47,664 bases of DNA from DATCYZ01 sp036526195 (GTDB taxonomy: Bacteria; Pseudomonadota; Gammaproteobacteria; Burkholderiales; SG8-39), in NCBI GenBank assembly GCA_036526195.1, contig DATCYZ010000002.1, positions 1-47,664 on the forward strand, in the 5' to 3' direction. The notes below the pieces were generated by a model. The model had not been told where the DNA came from. It saw only the letters and a list, made by a program, of their open reading frames with translations, and did not search any database. Positions 41,593-47,664 of this stretch are shown piece after piece (positions within the stretch are counted from its first letter, which is position 1; each line of letters opens with the position of its first letter). The translations under genes and the position numbers were made by a program.

Positions 41593-42189
41593 ATGACCGA
41601 TCATCGCGGCCCAGCGGCGCCCCGCACCGTGCCGCGCAAACTCTTTCGCAAATACCTCCCGGATGCAGACGGCCTGCGCGCGAACCGCTGGGTGTCGCAA
41701 TTCGGGCGCTTGCTGCAGCACCCGAACCTGTGGCACCTGAATCGCGACTCGGTCGCGGGGGCGGTCGCCATCGGCCTGTTCGCCGGGCTGGTGCCCGGCC
41801 CGCTGCAGATGCTCACGGCGGCGCTGCTCGCCGTGCCGCTGCGGCGCAACCTGCCGGTGGCCCTGCTGGTGACGATCTACACCAACCCGTTCACCATCGT
41901 GCCGCTGTACCTCGTGGCCTACGCCTACGGCAACCTGCTGCTCGGCGGCACGGGCGGGCGGCCCGAGATCGCGCCCTTCGAGTGGGACTGGATGCGCATC
42001 GGCGAATCGATCACCGGCCTGGTCGACTGGAGCCTCGCCCTGGGCAAGCCGCTCGCTCTCGGCCTGCCGGCGCTCGCCGTGACGCTCGCGGTGCTCGGCT
42101 ACGTCGCGGTGCAGGTCGGCTGGCGCCTGTGGGTACTGTATTCCTGGCGCGCGCGGCAACGCCGGCGTCGCGACGCGGACGGCGCATGA
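41593..42189 (+). CDS. DUF2062 family membrane protein
   Basis: This 198-residue protein has a basic N-terminus (PRKLFRKYLPDADGLRANRW) and the DUF2062 core: IGLFAGLVPGPLQMLTAALLAVPLRRN followed by TIYTNPFTIVPLYLVAYAYG, with about four membrane helices. The function of the family is not established. It is divergent from comEC. Its TGA overlaps the ATG of the next gene (ATGA). Confidence 0.87.
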   Translation: MTDHRGPAAPRTVPRKLFRKYLPDADGLRANRWVSQFGRLLQHPNLWHLNRDSVAGAVAIGLFAGLVPGPLQMLTAALLAVPLRRNLPVALLVTIYTNPFTIVPLYLVAYAYGNLLLGGTGGRPEIAPFEWDWMRIGESITGLVDWSLALGKPLALGLPALAVTLAVLGYVAVQVGWRLWVLYSWRARQRRRRDADGA

Positions 42190-42527
42190 GCGCCCCGACC
42201 CACGCGGCGTTCGTGGCCGGCTGGCACGCCGGGACGCTGCACGTGCGCATCGACCGCAAGGCGGCCGCGCGCTTCCTCACGGCGCGCGCCATGCTGCCCT
42301 TCGTGCTGCTGCCGCTCTTCGGCATTGCGGTGGCGCTTGCGCTCACCGGCCGCTGGATCCTGGGCGCGACCGTTTTTCTCGCGGGCCTAGGCCTGCGCGG
42401 GCTGGTGCGCGCGTCGGCGCAGGGCTACGTGCTCAACCGCGCGCTGGGCGATGCCGCGTTCTACGATGAGGCGGTCGCGGCCGGACTGATCCTGCTTGGC
42501 GACACCGCAGGAATGCCAGGCACCTGA
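42186..42527 (+). CDS. Small membrane protein, function unknown
   Basis: This 113-residue protein has two adjacent hydrophobic helices (about 34-54 and 58-78) and a C-terminal helix. No family is recognised. It is translationally coupled to the DUF2062 gene by a four-base overlap and lies 13 bp before the repeat-protein gene. So it may belong to the same operon as the adenylate cyclase. Confidence 0.75.
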   Translation: MSAPTHAAFVAGWHAGTLHVRIDRKAAARFLTARAMLPFVLLPLFGIAVALALTGRWILGATVFLAGLGLRGLVRASAQGYVLNRALGDAAFYDEAVAAGLILLGDTAGMPGT

Positions 42528-42540
42528 GGCCGGTGATACG

Positions 42541-43257
42541 ATGCACGCGTCATCGGGGGACCCCATTTTGCCTGCCGTCCAGTCAAGCGCCCACGCCATC
42601 GATCGTCCCGGAGAAGCGAACGGGAACGGCGGCGAACACGCCTTGCAGGAAACCCGCCGCGCCCTGCATGCCTTGCGCGCGGTGCTCGAGCGCGCGCAGG
42701 CCGAGAAGGACGAGGCGGTGCAGCAGGCCCATGCCGCGTCGGCAGAGGAGCTCGCCCAGTTGCGCGCCACGGTCGCCGAACTGCGGCGCGTGCTCGAGGC
42801 GACGCACGCCGCACGCGACCAGGCGGTGGCCGCAGCGCACGCCGCCGCGGCCGGCGAGATCAAGGACCTGCGCGCCGCGGTGCAGGCGCTGCGCGAGGAA
42901 CTCGAGGCGCTGGGGGTGGCGCGCGACGCGGCGGTGCAGTCGGCGGTCGCCGCGCTGGCCGAAGAGAACCAGCAACTGCGCCAGACCGCCTCCGCGCTGC
43001 GTGACGAAATGGAAAAGGCGCGCGCCACGCACCAGGGCGCGACGCAGGATGCCGTGGCCGCGCTGCACGAGGAAAACCAGCAGGTGAAGCGCGCCGCGAC
43101 GGCGCTGCGCGAGGCGATGGAAACCCTGCGCGCCGAACAGGGCGCCGCGCTGCAGGCGCGCGAACGCGAACACCTGAGCGAACGCGCGCAGTTGCAGGCT
43201 ACCGTGCAATCGCTGCGCGAGGCGCTGCAGGCGCGGCCCGAAGGCGCCGCCCGATGA
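42541..43257 (+). CDS. Helical protein of five 36-residue tandem repeats
   Basis: This 238-residue protein has a disordered, Gly-rich N-terminus (1-33), then a half repeat and five exact 36-residue repeats at 55-90, 91-126, 127-162, 163-198 and 199-234. Each has the shape A-x-D/Q-x-A-V-x(5-10)-E-x3-L-R-x3-x-A-L-R-E-x-hydrophobic-E. All are predicted helix, rich in Ala, Glu, Gln and Arg, with no Pro inside. It should be one long coiled coil; 36 residues equal ten turns of alpha helix. I know no named family. The stop overlaps the cyclase ATG (ATGA), so it is probably made in fixed ratio with the cyclase. ATG at 42541 has a GAGG upstream; a TTG start at 42496 is less likely. Confidence 0.85.
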   Translation: MHASSGDPILPAVQSSAHAIDRPGEANGNGGEHALQETRRALHALRAVLERAQAEKDEAVQQAHAASAEELAQLRATVAELRRVLEATHAARDQAVAAAHAAAAGEIKDLRAAVQALREELEALGVARDAAVQSAVAALAEENQQLRQTASALRDEMEKARATHQGATQDAVAALHEENQQVKRAATALREAMETLRAEQGAALQAREREHLSERAQLQATVQSLREALQARPEGAAR

Positions 43258-45593
43258 ACGCCCCCGCCAGCCCGCCCGGGCCGGACGCCCCCGCGAAGCG
43301 CGCCGCAGCGCGCAAGCGCCCGGCGCGCGGGGCACGCGGCACCAGCTCGGCGGAGCGCGCGCGCCGCCTGCGCCACGTCGAGCTGATGCTCGAGATCACG
43401 CGCAAGATGGCGGCGCAGGAATCGCTCGACGAGACGCTGTACACGCTGATCGCGCTCACCACCAAGGAAATCGACGCCGACCGGGGCTCGCTGTTCCTCA
43501 ACGACGACGCCACGGGCGAACTGTATTCGCGCGTCGCGCAGGGCAACGTCAGCCGCGAGATCCGGCTGCTGAACACCAGCGGCGTGGCCGGCCACGTGTT
43601 CCAGAGCGGGCGCACGCTGATCATCGACGACGCCTACGCTGACGAGCGCTTCAACCGCACCATCGACGAGCAGACCGGCTACACCACGAAGTGCATCCTC
43701 TGCGTGCCGATCCGCACCGTGAAGGGCGCCGTGATCGGCGTGGCGCAGGCGCTGAACAAGGGCAACGGCCGCTTCACCCGCCACGACGCAGACCTGCTCG
43801 AGGAAATGGTGACGCAGGGCGCGATCGCGCTGCAGACCGCGCAGTACATCGAGCGCATGGACGCGGTGCGCAAGCAGGAGCTGGAATTCCTCGACATGGT
43901 CTCGGAGATGACCGCCGACATCAAGATCGGCTCGCTCCTGCAGCGCGTGATGAGCGAGGCGACCCGCATGCTCGATGCCGAACGCTCTACGCTGTTCCTG
44001 AACGACGAGAAGACGAACGAGCTCTGGTCCGAGGTCGGCCAGGGCCTGGAGACCACGCAGCTCAGGCTGCCGAACCACCTCGGCATCGCCGGCGCGGTGT
44101 TCACCAGCAACAAGGCGATCAACATCCCCTACGCCTACGCCGACCTGCGCTTCAACCCGGCCTTCGACAAGAAGACCGGCTTCTTCACGCGCTCGATCCT
44201 CTGCGTGCCGGTGATCAACCAGCACGGCAAGACCATCGGCGTCACGCAGGTGCTGAACAAGAAGTCCGGCCCCTTCAGCGCCGAGGACGAGCAGCGCCTC
44301 AAGGCCTTCACCGCGCAGGTGTCGATCGCGCTGGAAAACGCCAACCTGTTCGCCGACGTGCAGGCAATGAAGAACTACAACCAGAGCGTGCTCGAGAGCA
44401 TGACCAACGGCGTGCTGACGCTGGACGAGGCACGCAAGGTGGTGACCTGCAACGCCGCCGGCTACCGCATCCTGCGCGCCGAGGCCGGCACGCTGGTCAA
44501 CCGCGTCGCCGACGAGCTGTTCGAAGGCGAGAACGCCTGGGTGCTGGAGAAAATCACCCGGGTGGCCGAAAAGAAGGTGCCCGAGACCAGCGTCGATGCC
44601 GCGCTGCAGGTCGACGGCGAGCGCGTCTCGGTCAACCTGACCGCGATGCCGCTGAAAAGCGAGGGTCGCAAGGCGATCGGCACCATGCTGCTCGTGGAGG
44701 ATATTTCCTCGGAAAAGCGCATGAAGGCCACGATGTCGCGCTACATGGACGCCACCATCGCCGACCAGCTGATGTCCACCGGCGCCGACCTGCTCGGCGG
44801 GCAGGCGATCACCGCCACGGTGCTGTTTTCCGACATCCGCGGCTTCACCACGCTCACCGAAAAACTCGGCGCCGCGGCGACCGTGAGCCTGCTGAACGAA
44901 TACTTCACGCTGATGGTCGACACCATCCAGAAGCACGGCGGCATGCTCGACAAGTTCATCGGCGACGCCATCATGGCCGGCTTCGGCGTGCCAGTGCCGC
45001 ATGAGGACGACGAGGACCGCGCGGTACGCACCGCCATCGAGATGCAGCGCACCCTGCGCGGCTGGAACGAGGTTCGCGTCGCCGAGGGCAAGCCGCCGGT
45101 GCTGATCGGCGTGGGCCTGAACACCGACAGCCTGGTGGCGGGCAACATCGGCTCGCCCAAGCGCATGGACTTCACCATGATCGGCGACGGCGTGAACCTC
45201 GCCTCCCGGCTCGAGGGCGCCTGCAAGCAGTACGGCGCGCAGATCCTCGTCAGCGACCACACCCTGAAGCGCCTGCGCGGCACCTATCGCAACCGCATCG
45301 TCGACAACGTCGTCGTCAAGGGCAAGACGCTGCCGGTGGGCGTGCACGAGATCCTTGACCACCATGACGAGGCGAGCTTTCCGCAGTTGCCGGAATTCCT
45401 GCAGCGCTACCGGCTCGCCATGGACCAGTACCTGAAGCGCAGCTTCAGCCAGGCTGCGGCGAGCTTCGCCGAGGCCGCCGGCCTGCGCGGCGGCGACACC
45501 GTGTGCGCGCTCTACATCGAGCGCTGCGCCCACTACCAGGCCGAACCGCCGCCCGAGGACTGGACCGGCGTCTGGACGCTGACCGAGAAGTAA
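43254..45593 (+). CDS. GAF-GAF-PAS class III adenylate cyclase
   Basis: This 779-residue cytoplasmic signalling protein has a basic N-terminus, GAF1 (about 55-200), GAF2 (about 225-365), a PAS-like segment (about 370-490) and a class III cyclase domain (about 515-690), with a helical C-terminal extension. Cyclase residues are complete: metal Asp527 and Asp571, adenine-selecting Lys567 and Asp639, and transition-state Asn648 and Arg652, so ATP is the expected substrate. GAF2 has a full N-K-x(n)-F-x3-D-E motif (Asn335, Lys336, Phe341, Asp345, Glu346) as in cyclic-nucleotide-binding GAFs; GAF1 has the same with Ala179 instead of Glu. Feedback activation by cAMP, as in cyanobacterial CyaB, is thus possible. 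It is coupled to the repeat-protein gene upstream. Confidence 0.9.
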   Translation: MNAPASPPGPDAPAKRAAARKRPARGARGTSSAERARRLRHVELMLEITRKMAAQESLDETLYTLIALTTKEIDADRGSLFLNDDATGELYSRVAQGNVSREIRLLNTSGVAGHVFQSGRTLIIDDAYADERFNRTIDEQTGYTTKCILCVPIRTVKGAVIGVAQALNKGNGRFTRHDADLLEEMVTQGAIALQTAQYIERMDAVRKQELEFLDMVSEMTADIKIGSLLQRVMSEATRMLDAERSTLFLNDEKTNELWSEVGQGLETTQLRLPNHLGIAGAVFTSNKAINIPYAYADLRFNPAFDKKTGFFTRSILCVPVINQHGKTIGVTQVLNKKSGPFSAEDEQRLKAFTAQVSIALENANLFADVQAMKNYNQSVLESMTNGVLTLDEARKVVTCNAAGYRILRAEAGTLVNRVADELFEGENAWVLEKITRVAEKKVPETSVDAALQVDGERVSVNLTAMPLKSEGRKAIGTMLLVEDISSEKRMKATMSRYMDATIADQLMSTGADLLGGQAITATVLFSDIRGFTTLTEKLGAAATVSLLNEYFTLMVDTIQKHGGMLDKFIGDAIMAGFGVPVPHEDDEDRAVRTAIEMQRTLRGWNEVRVAEGKPPVLIGVGLNTDSLVAGNIGSPKRMDFTMIGDGVNLASRLEGACKQYGAQILVSDHTLKRLRGTYRNRIVDNVVVKGKTLPVGVHEILDHHDEASFPQLPEFLQRYRLAMDQYLKRSFSQAAASFAEAAGLRGGDTVCALYIERCAHYQAEPPPEDWTGVWTLTEK

Positions 45594-45754
45594 AAAGGGG
45601 GCTGACCCCTTTTCATGCGCAGGCGGTCGAAAAAGGGGTCTGACCCCTTTTTCTGGCGCGGGCGGTCGTTCAAAAATGGGGTCTGACCCCTTTTCCTGAA
45701 GGACGGCGCCCGTGCGTCTCTGCGCTCCCGGAAAAGGGGTCAGACCCCATTTTC
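45592..45754. repeat. Cluster of four GGGGTC-N-GACCCC palindromes
   Basis: Palindromic units lie at 45592-45613, 45630-45652, 45672-45694 and 45732-45753. The first three have the same orientation (GGGGTCTGACCCC, first one with one change) and the last is inverted. Spacers 1 and 2 share GCGGTCG; the third spacer and its two units repeat the 82-bp block at 27890-27971. The cyclase stop codon TAA touches unit 1. The cluster fills the 171-bp gap between the convergent cyclase and lolD genes, and the T-runs could also end transcription. Confidence 0.92.
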
Positions 45755-45764
45755 CGGCGCGTGT

Positions 45765-46442
45765 TCAGGCGGCGTGCAGCAACCCGTCGCGCAACTCCAG
45801 GATGCGCCCGGCCCGCGCCGCGAGTGCGGCGTCGTGGGTCACCATGATGAAGGCGGTGCCGCGCGCGTCCGACAGCGCGAGCATCGCCTCGAACACCTCG
45901 TCGGCGGTCTGCTGGTCAAGGTTTCCGGTCGGCTCGTCGGCCAGCACCACCGCGGGCTCGGTGACCAGGGCACGCGCGAAGGCGCAGCGCTGGCGCTCGC
46001 CGCCGGAGAGCTCGCCCGGCTGGTGCTCGAGGCGCGCAGCGAGCCCCACCTCGGCAAGCACCTTCGCCGCGCGCTCGAGCGCCTCGCGCCGGTCCATGCG
46101 CCGGATCCACAGCGGCAGCGCGACATTCTCCACCGCGCTGAACTCCGGCAGCAGGTGATGGAACTGGTAGATGAAGCCGAGGGTTTCGTTGCGCAGGCGG
46201 CTGCGCTCGACCTCCCCCATCGAGGAGAGCGCGCGCCCCTGCACCGTCACCGTCCCCGTGCTCGGCGCGTCCAGCCCGCCGAGCACGTGCAGCAGCGTCG
46301 ACTTGCCAGAACCCGAGCGCCCCATGATGGCGACGCGCTCGCCGGCGCGCACCTCGAGGTCCACCCCGCGCAGCACCTCGACCGGGGCCGGGCCCTGGTA
46401 GGTCTTGGCGAGGCCTGCGCAGACGAGCACCGCCTCACTCAT
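45765..46442 (-). CDS. lolD: Lipoprotein-releasing ABC transporter ATPase LolD
   Basis: This 225-residue ATPase has Walker A GRSGSGKST, signature LSGGERQRCAFARAL and Walker B VVLADEPTGNLD, with the LolD-type FIYQFHHLLPEFSA loop. It powers release of outer-membrane lipoproteins from the inner membrane. It overlaps the lolC/E stop by eight bases. Related MacB-type ATPases are excluded by the permease partner beside it. Confidence 0.93.
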   Translation of the reverse strand: MSEAVLVCAGLAKTYQGPAPVEVLRGVDLEVRAGERVAIMGRSGSGKSTLLHVLGGLDAPSTGTVTVQGRALSSMGEVERSRLRNETLGFIYQFHHLLPEFSAVENVALPLWIRRMDRREALERAAKVLAEVGLAARLEHQPGELSGGERQRCAFARALVTEPAVVLADEPTGNLDQQTADEVFEAMLALSDARGTAFIMVTHDAALAARAGRILELRDGLLHAA

Positions 46443-47664
46443 AGCGCAGCGCCTCCGCGGGATTCACGCGCGAGGCGCGCCAGCTCGGGTAGAGCGTGGC
46501 CACCAGCGAGAGCACCAGCGACATGACGCCGATGGTGACCACGTCCTTCATCTGCACGTCCGAGGGCAGGTCGGCGATGTAATAGACGTCCTTGGCGAGG
46601 AACTTGAAGCCGAGCAGGTTCTCCAGCGCCGGCACCACGACGTCGACGTTCAGGCCGAGCAATACCCCGAGTGTGACCCCTGCTGCGGTGCCGACCACGC
46701 CGATCAGCGTGCCCTGCACGATGAACACCTGCATGATCGACCAGGGCGAGGCGCCGAGCGTGCGCAGGATGGCGATGTCGGCCTGCTTGTCGGTCACCAG
46801 CATCACCAGCGTGGAGACGATGTTGAAGGCCGCCACCGCGACGATCAGCGTCAGGATGATGAACATCACGCGCTTCTCGATCTCCACCGCGCGAAAGAAG
46901 TTCGCGTGGCTGCGCGTCCAGTCGCTTGCATAGACGTCACCGGGCAGGCGCGCCATCAGTTCGCGCGCCACCACGCGCGCGGCGAAGAGGTCGTCCAGCT
47001 TCAGGCGCACGCCCGACACGTCGGTGCCGAACTGCCAGAGCTTCTGCGCGTCCTCGAGGTGCACCAGCGCCAGCCCCGAGTCGTACTCGAACATGCCGAT
47101 CTCGAAGATGCCGGCGACGGTGAACTGCTTGAGGCGGGGAATCACGCCCGCCGGCGTCACCGTGCCCTGCGGCGCGATCAGCGCCACCTTGTCACCCTCG
47201 AGCACGCCGAGCGCGCGCGCGAGTTCCGAGCCGAGCAGCACGCGGAACTCGCCCGGCACCAGCGCCGCCATCGAACCCGCCTTCATGTGGGTGCCGACTT
47301 CCGAGACGCGCGATTCCAGTCCGGGCACGATGCCGCGCACCACCGCGCCGCGCACCGCCGAACCGAAGGACAGCATGCCCTGCGCGTTGACGAAGGGCGC
47401 GGAGGCCCGCACGCGCGGATGCGCCTCGGCCGATTTCGCCATGGACTGCCAGTCGGCCAGCCGCTGCGAGGGTCCGCTCACCTGCACGTGCGAGACCACC
47501 GCGAGGATGCGTCCGCGCAGCTCCTGCTGGAAGCCGTTCATCACCGAGAGCACGACGATCAGCGCCGCCACACCGAGCGCCATGCCCGCCATCGACATCG
47601 CGGAGATGAAGCTGATGAAGTGGTTGCGGCGTTTGGCCCGGGTGTAGCGCAGGCCGACGAGGAG
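46435..47664 (-). CDS. lolC: Lipoprotein-releasing permease LolC/LolE (5' end outside window)
   Basis: At least 410 residues are visible; the frame is still open at the window edge, so the first few residues are missing. It has an N-terminal helix (MSMAGMALGVAALIVVLSVMNGF, shown in part), a large periplasmic domain and three C-terminal helices with a FtsX-type fold, ending RASRVNPAEALRYE. With LolD it extracts lipoproteins for LolA. Many betaproteobacteria have one merged LolF-type permease, so the C/E letter is not certain. Confidence 0.92.
   Translation of the reverse strand, partial: LLVGLRYTRAKRRNHFISFISAMSMAGMALGVAALIVVLSVMNGFQQELRGRILAVVSHVQVSGPSQRLADWQSMAKSAEAHPRVRASAPFVNAQGMLSFGSAVRGAVVRGIVPGLESRVSEVGTHMKAGSMAALVPGEFRVLLGSELARALGVLEGDKVALIAPQGTVTPAGVIPRLKQFTVAGIFEIGMFEYDSGLALVHLEDAQKLWQFGTDVSGVRLKLDDLFAARVVARELMARLPGDVYASDWTRSHANFFRAVEIEKRVMFIILTLIVAVAAFNIVSTLVMLVTDKQADIAILRTLGASPWSIMQVFIVQGTLIGVVGTAAGVTLGVLLGLNVDVVVPALENLLGFKFLAKDVYYIADLPSDVQMKDVVTIGVMSLVLSLVATLYPSWRASRVNPAEALRYE

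Noticed and set aside
39280..42189. A 969-codon plus-strand frame ending in the DUF2062 gene
   Set aside because: Most of it is antisense to comEC; only the part from 41593 has a family match.
45592..45754. CRISPR array
   Set aside because: The repeats are palindromes of about 21 bp in mixed orientation with short, partly identical spacers, and no cas genes are present.

Overview
The window is GC-rich, gene-dense bacterial chromosome (about 45 protein genes, two tRNA genes, no gene-free stretch over 200 bases). Gene content and order suggest a betaproteobacterium. The evidence is the thrS-infC-rpmI-rplT-pheS-pheT-ihfA-merR-tRNA-Pro block, the pcaHGB block, relA with a degenerate hydrolase domain, the LolCD lipoprotein exporter (so a Gram-negative envelope), ComEC, and a livGFHMK-type amino-acid or aromatic-acid ABC transporter. 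The genus cannot be told from sequence alone.

Layout. 1-4.1 kb: end of an unidentified plus-strand gene, then on the minus strand an enolase-superfamily enzyme and pcaH, pcaG, pcaB for the protocatechuate branch of the beta-ketoadipate pathway. 4.2-12.4 kb: a DUF2798 membrane protein, then the minus-strand translation block from tRNA-Val and thrS down to ihfA, a MerR regulator and tRNA-Pro; infC appears to start at an ATC codon. 12.5-17.3 kb: polyphosphate and phosphate genes (sixA, ppx, divergent ppk) and dgkA. 17.3-21.3 kb: minus-strand relA, cytochrome b561 and a YceI gene chained by 4-base overlaps, plus a second YceI gene. 21.4-24.0 kb: an MtfA-like peptidase, a flavodoxin-fold protein, and a response regulator fused to a metallo-beta-lactamase domain, with three 17-bp tandem repeats next to its start codon. 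24.0-27.9 kb: a two-gene oxidoreductase, made of a membrane protein with two His-x13-His pairs and a 1013-residue fusion of a four-cluster ferredoxin module with a molybdopterin catalytic subunit. 28.0-34.6 kb: livGFHMK (with a possible leader sORF), a beta-hydroxyacid dehydrogenase and a crotonase. 34.7-39.2 kb: cytochrome b, a degenerate EAL protein, an alpha/beta hydrolase, an unknown protein, dodecin and a second crotonase. 39.1-45.6 kb: comEC, then a plus-strand group of DUF2062, a small membrane protein, a protein of five 36-residue helical repeats, and a GAF-GAF-PAS-adenylate cyclase. 45.8-47.7 kb: lolD and partial lolC/E.

Two families of dispersed short repeats run through the window. 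One is a palindrome of the form GTAAC-N6-GTTAC with a conserved one-sided tail (copies near 0.2, 16.9 and 22.2 kb); two copies supply the stop codon of the neighbouring gene. The other is a GGGGTC-N-GACCCC palindrome, found as a pair near 27.9 kb and a cluster of four near 45.7 kb, with an 82-bp paired unit shared between the sites.

The best candidates for something not already described are the molybdopterin/ferredoxin fusion with its putative di-heme membrane partner, the 36-residue-repeat protein translationally coupled to a cyclase whose second GAF domain carries a full NKFDE-type motif, and the receiver-metallohydrolase fusion behind tandem 17-bp repeats.
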